From an uncultured Subdoligranulum sp. (lineage in GTDB: Bacteria > Bacillota_A > Clostridia > Oscillospirales > Ruminococcaceae), in contig NZ_CALADU010000281.1 in NCBI RefSeq assembly GCF_937890665.1, forward strand, positions 1 to 44,095: DNA of 44,095 bases, in the 5' to 3' direction. Both the position numbers and the translations under genes were made by a program. Below are positions 8,165-16,597 of this stretch, piece after piece; the first letter of the stretch is position 1, and each line of letters starts with the position of its first letter. The notes under the pieces are model-generated. The model was not told the DNA's origin, did no database searches, and saw nothing but the letters and a program-made list of their open reading frames with translations.

Positions 8165-8193
8165 ATGATACCATATTCTTTCCCAAAACGCAA
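8165..8193 (-). promoter_or_regulatory. Promoter of the CBS-domain membrane protein gene
   Basis: On the minus strand, TTGCGT is followed after 17 bases by TATCAT. Transcription would start near 8158, upstream of ATG 8084 but downstream of an alternative ATG at 8174, supporting the shorter protein. Confidence 0.5.
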
Positions 8194-8270
8194 GACGAAG
8201 GAGCGTTTCTCTGCAATAACAGGCAATTCCGCCAAAAGCAGTTCTTCCGGGTTGTGCAAAGACCGTCGGA

Positions 8271-8299
8271 TTGCGCAACCCCTTGCCACATGGTATAAT
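8271..8299 (+). promoter_or_regulatory. Promoter of the 8360 membrane protein gene
   Basis: TTGCGC (8271-8276), a 17-base spacer, and a perfect TATAAT (8294-8299), about 60 bases before the start codon. It diverges from the promoter of the CBS-domain gene. Confidence 0.65.
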
Positions 8300-8359
8300 A
8301 AGAAAAATTTTCCTTTTAAATAGATGCAATCAAAACCATAAATGAGGTAGGGATCCCCC

Positions 8360-10699
8360 ATGCACACCTGTATCACTTTTTTGCGCAAAAACCGAATCTT
8401 TGCATTTTTGCTGTTGGCCGAACTGGTGGTTCTGTTGGTCCAACTGGCAGGACTATTTGGTGAACCTTACCGGCTGGCCTTAACCCCGGACACCTTTACC
8501 AATGAATTTTCTTCCTTTGCCACGCTGACCGAGGATGGCAGTGCCTTACAAATTTATAATAACGAAGGATTTGTCACGGACAAAGGAATCACCTTTTCCT
8601 CCACCCCGGCGGCACTGCCTTCCGGCGCTTATGAGGTGACAGTGAAATACTTTTCCTGTCAAACGCCGGATTCCCCCACTTTTAGTGTCCTGCAAAGCGC
8701 CGGTTCCCTGACCTTTTCCTCCAAGAAAACGCCTTCTGCCGTACATGCCGACACTCTGACGCTGGATGATGGTCACCGTTCCGTCACCACCCGTCTATGG
8801 ATCAGTTCCGGCGCTCGCCTTAGTGATTTTTGCGCCACGTTGCAATACGATGAAGGGCAGTTATACCTGTATTCTATTACTTTTACAGAGCAGCCCATTT
8901 ATCGGGTAACCCGACTGTTCTGTTTTGCAATCTTCTTTGCAGCGATTGATTTCTTATTCTGGCTGCTGTTCGCCACAATAGGTTCCAAGGAGGTCGCACT
9001 CCGCAAGTCTTTACGCATCCCATTGCTGTTGGTTGGAATCACGGTGATTGCCTGCCTGCCTTCTTTCAGCAATCAGTTGTACTATGGGCACGATCTGGGG
9101 TACCACTTGCAGCGAATTTCCGCCATGGCCGAGGAGATTTCCTACGGACAATTCCCGGTGCGCCTGACTACCACCACCCTCAACGGATACGGCTACGCCA
9201 ACCCGCTGTGTTACTGCGAATTGTTCCTATTGCTTCCCGCGCTGCTGTATAACCTGTGGCTACCGTTGCGTACCTGCTACCAAGTGTACATCTTTGCCAT
9301 CACACTGGCAGCCTGTGTCTTCAGCTATCTGTGCTTTGCCAAAATGACAGGAAGCCGCCGGGGCGGTGTATTGGGTGCAGCACTGTATACGCTCTCTCTT
9401 TACCGGTTGGTCTGTGTCTATTTCCGGGCCGCGCTGGGCGAATATACCGCCATGAGTTTCCTGCCTCTGGTTTTGCTGGGCGTCTATGAAATGTACCGTT
9501 GTGAAAAGCCTCGCTTCTCTCAATGGGCCCCTTTGGCTTTTGGTATGGCAGCTTTGGTACAAAGCCATTTGATTTCTACTGAGCTGACGGCCTTGCTACT
9601 ACTACTTTTCTGCCTGCTCACCCTAAAGCGGACGCTCCAACCCGCCCGCTTAGCCGCTTGGTGTAAGGCCGCAGTGCTTGCCTTTGGCCTTAGTGCATGG
9701 TTTTTGCTTCCTTTTATATCCACCGCACTATCCACCAATTTGCAGGTAAACAACCCTTCTGTGGGCAAACCCCAGCAAGACGGTCTCTACCTGATGCAGT
9801 TGGTAAACCCCTTAGGGGTAGGCTTCGGCGGTAGTATGGCCGGTACTTCCAACGATATGAGTCTGACTTTGGGCTTATCCTTGGTGGCTGGTCTTGTTCT
9901 TGTGGCTTGGTGCTTGTGGAATCGGGAACGCCAACCGTTGTCCTTTCCTCTGCGCGTCACAACGGGGTTCGGGTTGCTGGCCGCCGTGCTGACTTTACAG
10001 ATTTTCCCCTGGGATTTTGTGGAAAGCTGGCTGGGTCATACCGTAGGAAAGCTAGCCGGCACATTCCAATATCCATGGCGTTTTCTCTCTCTGGCTACGC
10101 TGTTGCTTTGTGCTGCCACACTGCTGGCATTGCGTCACTTACAAGTCTCCCATCGCCCCGAAGCTCGCCGAGCTGCGGTAGTTCTTGTGCTTTGCTTAGC
10201 CATCACAACTGGTTACTTCCAAATGCAGATGTTGGACGTCACGGATCTGACCGCCAACACCGTCAGCCGCAACGCCACCCGCGAGGTGGGTGTCGGCGAG
10301 TACATGATCGATGGTTGTAGTATCTATGAGACAATTTGGGCACAGCCCAAACCCGGCAGCGATGATTTAACCTTGACCAACTATGAGAAAATAGAAGGCA
10401 CCGCCTATGTAAGTGTGGAAAACACCGGAGCAGAGACTAACATTTCCGTGCCGATCTTCAACTACGGTCACTATATCGCCACCGATGTTGAAACCGGAGC
10501 AGATTTTCCCATTCAAAGCGGAGAGAATGCCCGTATTGTCTTGACAATCCCCGCTGACTACACCGGTACCATTGCCATCTACTGGCAGTCGCCGCTGTGG
10601 TGGCGCGGCAGCGAGGTACTCTCGCTCGTTTGCCTGCTTGGCTGTATTATCTACGTTGGTTGTGGCCGTAAACGTCGTTCCAGATGTCTTAGTTCGTAA
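8360..10699 (+). CDS. Large polytopic membrane protein, PTPS-related/YfhO-like (GT-C-fold candidate)
   Basis: A 779-residue protein. TM1 is at residues about 12-32, followed by an extracytoplasmic beta-rich domain of about 150 residues. From about residue 185 there are ten or more TM helices, and after about residue 610 a second soluble domain and one final TM helix before a basic tail. The sequence YYGHDLGYHLQRISAMAEE...GQFPVRL followed by NGYGYANPLCYCELFLLLPALLY matches the pattern of the membrane domain called 6-pyruvoyl-tetrahydropterin-synthase-related, found in YfhO-like glycosyltransferase relatives. The HD pair of GHDLGYH would be the candidate catalytic loop. A GAGGTAGGG ribosome site precedes the ATG. 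Substrate unknown; surface polysaccharide or teichoic acid decoration is inferred from neighbours. Confidence 0.65.
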   Translation: MHTCITFLRKNRIFAFLLLAELVVLLVQLAGLFGEPYRLALTPDTFTNEFSSFATLTEDGSALQIYNNEGFVTDKGITFSSTPAALPSGAYEVTVKYFSCQTPDSPTFSVLQSAGSLTFSSKKTPSAVHADTLTLDDGHRSVTTRLWISSGARLSDFCATLQYDEGQLYLYSITFTEQPIYRVTRLFCFAIFFAAIDFLFWLLFATIGSKEVALRKSLRIPLLLVGITVIACLPSFSNQLYYGHDLGYHLQRISAMAEEISYGQFPVRLTTTTLNGYGYANPLCYCELFLLLPALLYNLWLPLRTCYQVYIFAITLAACVFSYLCFAKMTGSRRGGVLGAALYTLSLYRLVCVYFRAALGEYTAMSFLPLVLLGVYEMYRCEKPRFSQWAPLAFGMAALVQSHLISTELTALLLLLFCLLTLKRTLQPARLAAWCKAAVLAFGLSAWFLLPFISTALSTNLQVNNPSVGKPQQDGLYLMQLVNPLGVGFGGSMAGTSNDMSLTLGLSLVAGLVLVAWCLWNRERQPLSFPLRVTTGFGLLAAVLTLQIFPWDFVESWLGHTVGKLAGTFQYPWRFLSLATLLLCAATLLALRHLQVSHRPEARRAAVVLVLCLAITTGYFQMQMLDVTDLTANTVSRNATREVGVGEYMIDGCSIYETIWAQPKPGSDDLTLTNYEKIEGTAYVSVENTGAETNISVPIFNYGHYIATDVETGADFPIQSGENARIVLTIPADYTGTIAIYWQSPLWWRGSEVLSLVCLLGCIIYVGCGRKRRSRCLSS

Positions 10700-10851
10700 T
10701 TCCTTCTATTTTATATGAAAAATTTACAAAAGATGCAATGGTTATCCATTCTACGTCGTTATAGTAAATAGAAGCCATCGATTTTCCATAGCATCGCCAA
10801 AGCGTACAAATTCCGCCGTTTCTGACGGATGTTTCTTGTCGTCTTTTCTGC

Positions 10852-10881
10852 TTGCTTTTCCGATGGTTCCCGGCGTATAAT
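10852..10881 (+). promoter_or_regulatory. Promoter of the PAP2-type phosphatase gene
   Basis: TTGCTT (10852-10857), an 18-base spacer, and a perfect TATAAT (10876-10881), about 50 bases upstream of the start codon. The rest of 10700-10931 shows no other clear signal and no terminator for the preceding gene. Confidence 0.6.
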
Positions 10882-10931
10882 GGTACATCGCCATAATACG
10901 TTGATTATTCTGCTTACAAAAGGAGTTTCGT

Positions 10932-11621
10932 ATGCGTAACTGGTGTATGCGTCACCCCATCGGTTTCATGGCGCTGTATCTTTTGTTCTACCTTCTCTGC
11001 TTTACGCTGCTGGAAAAATACGTTACCGTCCCCGACCTATGGGTGCATTGCCGTCTGGATGACTTGATCCCATTCTGCAAATATGCCATCATCCCCTACT
11101 CGATGTGGTTCCCGTGGATTCCCTTCACCCTGTTCTACATACTCTGGCGCGGTCCCCGCAACGAGTTTTGGCGGCTTTGCTTGCCTCTCTTTACCGGCAT
11201 GACGCTGTCGCTATTGTTTTATCTTATCGTTCCCAACGGATTGACTCTGCGCCCACACACCATTGCCGGCACAGACTTTTTTGCCAATGCGGTGCGCGCC
11301 TTGTACCGCACCGATACCCCCACCAATGTCTGTCCTTCCATCCATGTGTTCAATTCGGTTACCTTGATGTTTGCCTATTATCGGAGTAGCTGCTTCGATA
11401 AACCGGGTCGCCGTTGGATGCGTCCGGCTGCCGTGATTCTTTGCACTGCCATCACCTGTTCCACAATGCTGCTCAAACAGCACAGCGTCATCGATGTAGT
11501 TTTCGGGATCCTTTTGGCGCTGGCTTTGGATTACGCCGCCACCCTTTTGGAGTACGAAACTTCTCCGTTGCGTCGTCAGCAGAGGCTAAAGCGCAAACAG
11601 CGTCTGCCGGAATGGTGGTAA
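10932..11621 (+). CDS. PAP2-superfamily membrane phosphatase
   Basis: A 229-residue integral membrane protein with about five to six TM helices. Type 2 phosphatidic-acid-phosphatase signatures are present: CPSIHVFNS at residues 134-142 (the PSxH motif, His138) and KQHSVIDVVFG at 182-192 (the HxxxD motif, His184 and Asp188). The first motif (KxxxxxxRP) is degenerate; LTLRPHT at about 105-111 may be its remnant. Members dephosphorylate lipid phosphates such as undecaprenyl pyrophosphate, phosphatidate or inositol-phospholipid intermediates. Recycling of a polyprenyl carrier would suit the neighbouring glycan operons but is inference. AGGAG lies 7 bases before the ATG. Confidence 0.85.
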   Translation: MRNWCMRHPIGFMALYLLFYLLCFTLLEKYVTVPDLWVHCRLDDLIPFCKYAIIPYSMWFPWIPFTLFYILWRGPRNEFWRLCLPLFTGMTLSLLFYLIVPNGLTLRPHTIAGTDFFANAVRALYRTDTPTNVCPSIHVFNSVTLMFAYYRSSCFDKPGRRWMRPAAVILCTAITCSTMLLKQHSVIDVVFGILLALALDYAATLLEYETSPLRRQQRLKRKQRLPEWW

Positions 11622-11633
11622 ACGAAAAAATAA

Positions 11634-11669
11634 CCCCCCTGCAACCTTTTGGTTGCAGGGGGTTTTTAT
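11634..11669. terminator. Bidirectional intrinsic terminator between the PAP2 gene and the glycan operon
   Basis: Stem CCCCCTGCAACC / GGTTGCAGGGGG with a TTTT loop, TTTTTATT following on plus, and TTATTTTTT on the minus strand. It closes the eight-gene minus-strand operon as well as the plus-strand phosphatase gene. Confidence 0.9.
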
Positions 11670-11672
11670 TGC

Positions 11673-12020
11673 TTACAAAGCATAGACGACAATACCAATA
11701 AGAATCAAGGCTAGCGCCGCAATCTTTTTGGGATTCATTTTTTCGTGAAAGATCGTCACGCCAAAAATCGTGACATACAGATATCCGGTCGCTTCCAGCA
11801 CCGGCCCCACATTCAGCGGTACGCCCTTGTAAGCCAGCATCGTGAGCAATGTACAGCCCACGAACAGCCCATACCCCAGAATTACCCGCCAGTCCGTATA
11901 TTCTGCCAGTAATGAACTATGCTCGCGCAAAGCCGCTTTTTTCAGCAACACTTGGGAAACAGATGCCAAAAACGTACTGCACAGGTACAGAAGTACATAG
12001 GGAAGTTGTGCTTCGCTCAT
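11673..12020 (-). CDS. Small four-TM EamA/SMR-type protein, ArnE/ArnF-like (second of a pair)
   Basis: A 115-residue protein with four predicted TM helices. Its C-terminal half (VPLNVGPVLEATGYLYVTI followed by HEKMNPKKIAALALILIGI) follows the pattern of small multidrug-resistance/EamA half-transporters, including the ArnE-ArnF pair that flips undecaprenyl-phosphate-aminoarabinose. Its start overlaps the stop of the other SMR gene by 4 bases (ATGA), so the two are translationally coupled and likely form an antiparallel heterodimer. As last gene of an operon with a polyprenyl-P glycosyltransferase and GT-C proteins, flipping of a lipid-linked sugar is the preferred role; drug or polyamine export is the alternative. 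Confidence 0.75.
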   Translation of the reverse strand: MSEAQLPYVLLYLCSTFLASVSQVLLKKAALREHSSLLAEYTDWRVILGYGLFVGCTLLTMLAYKGVPLNVGPVLEATGYLYVTIFGVTIFHEKMNPKKIAALALILIGIVVYAL

Positions 12021-12376
12021 GCGTCATCCTCCCCTTCATGATCGGCTCGCACAAACAGCACGATGCCCGCAATGATAATAATGGCTCCTACAATCTGCCG
12101 CGGGGTAACGCCTTCATCAAAAAGAAGGAAGCCCAGCAAAATTCCCCACACCACGGTGACCGCCTTGTTGGCATATGCGGTGGTCAGCGGTAGGTGTTTG
12201 ATGACTTGTTGCCACCCAAATGCATAAATGACCAAGGCCAACAACATAGCACCATACAGCAAAATGAAAGCTCCGCTCATAAACGGTTGCCGAGCCGCCA
12301 GCTTGCTGCATACACTACTGCTGGCATAGATTCCCAAAATCAAATGCAACAGCAAAAACCACTTTGCTTGTTTCAC
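12017..12376 (-). CDS. Small four-TM EamA/SMR-type protein, ArnE/ArnF-like (first of a pair)
   Basis: A 119-residue protein with four TM helices and the EamA/SMR ending GVTPRQIVGAIIIIAGIVLFVRAD. It overlaps the upstream GT2 stop by 4 bases and the downstream SMR partner by 4 bases, so three genes are tightly coupled. The charged tail HEGEDDA is not shared by its partner, giving the asymmetry expected of heterodimeric SMR pairs. The partner and neighbours point to translocation of a polyprenyl-phosphate sugar rather than drug export, by analogy with ArnE/ArnF; this is inference from context. Confidence 0.75.
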   Translation of the reverse strand: MKQAKWFLLLHLILGIYASSSVCSKLAARQPFMSGAFILLYGAMLLALVIYAFGWQQVIKHLPLTTAYANKAVTVVWGILLGFLLFDEGVTPRQIVGAIIIIAGIVLFVRADHEGEDDA

Positions 12377-13314
12377 TGGGCATCCTCCTCATGGTGCAGA
12401 TACTCCCGGGCCACATACTGCGGCGCCGCATTGCTGCACATATAAATGCGGCCCACATACTCTCCAATCAGACCCAGCACAATAAGGATTGCGCCTCCCA
12501 GCAACAAAAGCAGCGCCGTGGTGGAAGCCCACCCCAAAGGAGCCGTGTGCTTGGTAAAATGGTTAATCAGAATATAAATCAAATACAGAAAACCGGCCCC
12601 TGCAGAAATTGTGCCGAAATAAGTGGCGATGCGCAGCGGCTTGACCGAAAAAGAGGTAAAGCCATTCATCCATAGCCCCAACAATTTGCCCAACGTATAG
12701 CCGGAGCGGCCTTCCTCCCGAGCACGATGATGCACCGACACATTACAAATATTTTTGGTCGTGCGCAGCACCAAACCGATCACGTACGGATAGCAATGCT
12801 CGTAGCGCAGCATTTCCTCCACCACAAAACGACGCGCCGCGAAATAACTGTTCACCACCAGTTCCGGCGGTTTTCCCAGCATAACTTCGGTCATTTTGCT
12901 GTTGACCCAACTGCCCAAATTACGCCATCCTGCCTGTCGTTTGTTGTCGTAGCGGGCATAGACTACGTCGTAGCCTTCCTCCAACTTATTCAGCAAAAGC
13001 CCCACTTCATTCGCCGGAGTCTGTCCATCATCATCCAAACAAACGATGATGTCACCGCTGCACTGGTGAAAGCCAGCCATCAACGCAGCATGCTGCCCAA
13101 AGTTGCGGGCCAAATCCACCCCTTGCACATGAGAATCTGCCGCCACCAAACGGCGGATCGTGCCAAGGGTGTCATCCGGAGAACAATCGTTGACCAGCAC
13201 AATCTCGTATTCGTACTGCGGCAAGGTTTTCATCGTATCGGTAATTTCCTGCACCACATCGGTCAGAGTATGCTCGGAGCGATAACAGGGAATTACATAG
13301 GATATTTTTTTCAT
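12373..13314 (-). CDS. Family 2 glycosyltransferase, ArnC/GtrB-like polyprenyl-phosphate sugar synthase
   Basis: A 313-residue protein: cytoplasmic GT-A domain (KKISYVIPCYRSE start; metal-binding CLDDDGQTP about 90 residues in, where ArnC has DADLQNP) and two C-terminal TM helices with the closing LGLIGEYVGRIY motif typical of ArnC, GtrB and dolichol-phosphate-mannose synthases. It should move a sugar from a nucleotide to undecaprenyl phosphate at the inner membrane face. I start at ATG 13314, so the protein begins MKKISYV. An in-frame ATG at 13350, overlapping the upstream gene, would add 12 residues and lacks a ribosome site; AAGGAG lies 15 bases before 13314, longer than usual. Its stop overlaps the first SMR gene. 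Confidence 0.88.
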   Translation of the reverse strand: MKKISYVIPCYRSEHTLTDVVQEITDTMKTLPQYEYEIVLVNDCSPDDTLGTIRRLVAADSHVQGVDLARNFGQHAALMAGFHQCSGDIIVCLDDDGQTPANEVGLLLNKLEEGYDVVYARYDNKRQAGWRNLGSWVNSKMTEVMLGKPPELVVNSYFAARRFVVEEMLRYEHCYPYVIGLVLRTTKNICNVSVHHRAREEGRSGYTLGKLLGLWMNGFTSFSVKPLRIATYFGTISAGAGFLYLIYILINHFTKHTAPLGWASTTALLLLLGGAILIVLGLIGEYVGRIYMCSNAAPQYVAREYLHHEEDAQ

Positions 13315-13336
13315 GGTTGTTGCGTTCTTCTCCTTT

Positions 13337-14878
13337 TTATTGCACGTCATCTGGACGTTCGTACACGACCAGATCCTCTGTGGAGACCAGCTCCTGCCAA
13401 CCTTCGGTTAAAAGGCGGTCTTCGGTTTCCGTATCATGGCCTACCATTACATATTTTGAGTAAATTGGATTTTCCGATTTTCTTAAATAACTTCGTTTAT
13501 CAAACTGAATGCCCATACCTGCCGGCACCGCATACAAATAACCATGGAAAACGTCCTCCCCAAAAGCATAGGCGAGGGTATACTCCCAAGGATCATCGCT
13601 ATCGTTTGACTCCATCGCTTTCTCCAATGCTGTAGAAACAGTTTGTATCTGTGCATCCATTTGCGCATCATAAGTAGGCAACGGATTCAACTCCAAGCTT
13701 TTAGGGAGCAACCCCAAAAAGACAACAGAAAGCAACGCAATCCACCAAACACCACGATATTCATATACACAGGCTGCCAACAGAACAATCCCCAGCATAG
13801 TACAATGTCTAGACATGGGGGACACAGAATAAAACGCAAACATTGCCAACAAGCCTGTACACGCACAGAGCAGTGCGTACACTCTTATTTGAACATTCCG
13901 TTTACGCCTAATATCGATCACAACACTCAACAGCGTTGTCGCAATCAGGAAAAGCAGCCCCAAAAAGGCAATCGCTTGCTCCGTAGCCCAGCCATTGAGC
14001 ATAGGGTTAAGATAATCGCCCCACATAGACTTCATTTGCTGTAAAATTCGCTTGATCTCATATACCACAGCTCGTATGCCATGGCCTTCAAACAGCAACT
14101 GAAAAGCCGTGTAGTCTACATCGATGCCTTCATAATAAGGTGCATTACACCATGCCGTTACCACAAAGTAGCCTATGATGGAAAAGACCGCTAATGCCGC
14201 ACTGGCAATCGCCCATTTAGATCGTCTTTTCCATAACACCAAAATAGGAAAAATCCAAAACAAAACGGTGTAAGCCCGTACCACCGTAATCAGGAAACAA
14301 GCCACCGCCAAAAGAACATACCATTTTATGCTCCAGTTGCGTTGCAAGGAAACAGAGGCTCCCACGATAACAAGAATCAAAAAGTAGAGCACCGGTTCGG
14401 CAGTTCCCGTAAATACTTGTTGAACCGCAGTCCACAGGCAACCTGCTAAAATAGCAAAAAAAACTTGTTGTTTTCCAGTCAGTTTTGCTCCATAAGCAAA
14501 AAAGACCCATCCTGCAATGGCAAAGAGGACATTGCACCAAAACATCGCATTAACGCCAGTTCCCACCAAGAGCCCCGGTATTGCATACAAATAAATAAGG
14601 ACCGGTCCCCATGCACCAAAATGCCCCACCGAAGCATGCGTTTCATTATAGCCAAAATATCCTCGTGGTTGTCCATCAGACAAGATTCCGGCCATCTGCC
14701 GGCTGTAAATCACATCATCATTGAGCTGGCGGGTCGGAAGCCAAAAGTTCCATAAATCTTGATCGTGATAAACAGCAGCATAGATTACAAATAGAAAAAT
14801 CACTGCGCATACCGTCAGCCAAAGAACCTGCCGCCAACTAGATTTTTCTTTCCATCTTTTTATTGACATCCAATTCAT
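13337..14878 (-). CDS. GT-C-like membrane glycosyltransferase, paralogue A
   Basis: A 513-residue polytopic protein, about ten or more TM helices, with a soluble C-terminal tail of about 110 residues. The first outside loop carries LNDDVIYSRQMAG; the adjacent acidic pair is in the place of the catalytic acid of GT-C enzymes such as ArnT. The tail has DPWEYTLAYAFGEDVFHGY, PAGMGIQFD, GHDTETEDRLL and ends with GWQELVSTEDLVVYER. Its ATG overlaps the stop of paralogue B (ATGA), so translation is coupled. Base composition is visibly more A/T-rich than paralogue C. It probably transfers the lipid-linked sugar to a surface acceptor; acceptor and sugar are unknown. Confidence 0.75.
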   Translation of the reverse strand: MNWMSIKRWKEKSSWRQVLWLTVCAVIFLFVIYAAVYHDQDLWNFWLPTRQLNDDVIYSRQMAGILSDGQPRGYFGYNETHASVGHFGAWGPVLIYLYAIPGLLVGTGVNAMFWCNVLFAIAGWVFFAYGAKLTGKQQVFFAILAGCLWTAVQQVFTGTAEPVLYFLILVIVGASVSLQRNWSIKWYVLLAVACFLITVVRAYTVLFWIFPILVLWKRRSKWAIASAALAVFSIIGYFVVTAWCNAPYYEGIDVDYTAFQLLFEGHGIRAVVYEIKRILQQMKSMWGDYLNPMLNGWATEQAIAFLGLLFLIATTLLSVVIDIRRKRNVQIRVYALLCACTGLLAMFAFYSVSPMSRHCTMLGIVLLAACVYEYRGVWWIALLSVVFLGLLPKSLELNPLPTYDAQMDAQIQTVSTALEKAMESNDSDDPWEYTLAYAFGEDVFHGYLYAVPAGMGIQFDKRSYLRKSENPIYSKYVMVGHDTETEDRLLTEGWQELVSTEDLVVYERPDDVQ

Positions 14879-16404
14879 TGAGGAAAATCCTCCTGTCGCT
14901 CATACACGACCAGATCTTCGGTCGATACCAGCTCCTGCCAGCCGTCGGTCAAAAGGCGTTCTTCGGTTTCCGTATCATGGCCTACCATTGCGTAACGGGC
15001 ACGAATCGGGTTGGCATCATCTGCCAGATACTCACTTTGATCAAACTGGATTCCCATGCCCGCCGGAACAGAATATAAGTAACCGTGAAAGACACCGTCT
15101 CCCCACGCATACGCAAGTGTAAAATCCCACGGATCTTTGCTGGAACGTTCTTCCACACATTGCTGCAAAGCCTCTTCCACTTGTACCATCTGCTGGTCCA
15201 TTTCAGCAGAATAGGTAGGAAGATTGGCAACTGTTAAATTCATTGGCAAAAACAATACACACAAAGGAATTACCGCCACAAAAGCAACCGCGTCCTCGCC
15301 GATCAGGACACACAGCATCCATACACAAAGCATCACAAGATGTCGCTGAATTACACCCGCAGAATACACAAGGAAGATAGCACCTAAGATAAGCACAATG
15401 CAGAAAAGTGTTATTCCTTTGAACAAGACGGGTCTTTTGTGCGTCCAATCATACACAAGGCACCCCAGCATCACCAGAAAAAGAATACCAAAGATAAGGA
15501 TAGCTCGTCCCTGCTCCTGAGGTTGTCCTGACAAGGTCAACACCGTACTTTGATACAGGAAAGAAATTCCCTCTTTCACACGATCGATTTCGTACCAAAT
15601 CGCCTGTCCGATTTTTCCCTCTAAGAGAAATTGTACTCCTTGTGTATCCGTCCCCATGCCTTCGTAATAGGGTGCATTGCAATACGCCTCACTGAAACCA
15701 AAAAGTAACAAAGATATCCCAGCAATTACAATTCCCAAAAGTCTATATTTGTGTCCTTTTTTCCATGTTAATGCCAAGGGAAACAGCCACAAAAGCACTG
15801 TATATGCCCGCGTCACTGTAGTCAAAAAGCAAGCAAGTGCAGCAACCCCGAAAAACAAAGGTCGAACGCGCTCCCGCATAGAAAAGCAGGCACCAAACAA
15901 AATTAAAATCAACGTATATTGAATGGGTTCGGAAGAGCCCGAGAAAACCTGCTCCAGAGGAAGCCACGCACAAACAAAAGCAAGCCCCAAAACAATTTGT
16001 TGCTTACACGATATTTTTGCACAGCAGACAAAAACTCCCCATCCTACCAGAAAGAGAATCACATTGCTCCAAAATACGGTGTTGACACCCGTTCCAATGA
16101 AAAGGCTTGGCAGCGCTTGCAAATAAACCAGCAACGGCCCCCATCCTCCGAAGTGCCCAATCTGCGCAGCACTTTCATTATATCCAAAAACACCTTTAGG
16201 ATGACCATAAGCCAGAACTCCCACAACTTGACGATTGTAAAATACCTCGTCATTGTTCATTCCGGTAGCCAACCAAATATGCTTCCAATCTTTATCATGA
16301 TAGGCAAGAATGAAAGCCACACCAAGCACCAAAACAGCACAGAATAGGCAAAACGCTTTTTGCTTCCACCTAAATTCACTTTGCTTTATCTCTAGCGTTT
16401 TCAT
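14875..16404 (-). CDS. GT-C-like membrane glycosyltransferase, paralogue B
   Basis: A 509-residue homologue of the genes on both sides. The conserved first loop is MNNDEVFYNRQVVGVL (acidic pair DE), followed by GYNESAAQIGHFGGWGP, then many TM helices, and the shared tail with DPWDFTLAYAWGDGVFHGY, PAGMGIQFD and the same closing GWQELVSTEDLVVYER. An AGAGGAGA ribosome site sits about 12 bases upstream of the ATG. It is separated from paralogue C by 193 bases, the only large gap in the operon. That gap has a small AGACT/AGTCT hairpin and A/T-rich sequence but no promoter I can call with confidence. Confidence 0.75.
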   Translation of the reverse strand: MKTLEIKQSEFRWKQKAFCLFCAVLVLGVAFILAYHDKDWKHIWLATGMNNDEVFYNRQVVGVLAYGHPKGVFGYNESAAQIGHFGGWGPLLVYLQALPSLFIGTGVNTVFWSNVILFLVGWGVFVCCAKISCKQQIVLGLAFVCAWLPLEQVFSGSSEPIQYTLILILFGACFSMRERVRPLFFGVAALACFLTTVTRAYTVLLWLFPLALTWKKGHKYRLLGIVIAGISLLLFGFSEAYCNAPYYEGMGTDTQGVQFLLEGKIGQAIWYEIDRVKEGISFLYQSTVLTLSGQPQEQGRAILIFGILFLVMLGCLVYDWTHKRPVLFKGITLFCIVLILGAIFLVYSAGVIQRHLVMLCVWMLCVLIGEDAVAFVAVIPLCVLFLPMNLTVANLPTYSAEMDQQMVQVEEALQQCVEERSSKDPWDFTLAYAWGDGVFHGYLYSVPAGMGIQFDQSEYLADDANPIRARYAMVGHDTETEERLLTDGWQELVSTEDLVVYERQEDFPQ

Positions 16405-16597
16405 GCAAAGACTAGTTCTCCTCTATCTTATTCTGTACGGCTGATTAGCCCTAGGTTCCCTGTTTTCCGCTGTCTCTCCGATTCCAAACATCTTCGACCT
16501 AAAACCGATGTTTCTCAGTTATAAATTCCTAAGTAGACTCGCAAGTCTGCCGTTCATAACAGCATGCTGCTTTTCCACACATCAGTTGCAGCACCTC

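Noticed and set aside
16405..16597. Internal promoter between paralogues C and B
   Set aside because: Only weak matches (TTGCGA with a poor -10 at bad spacing); cannot be supported, although the gap is unusually long for this operon.
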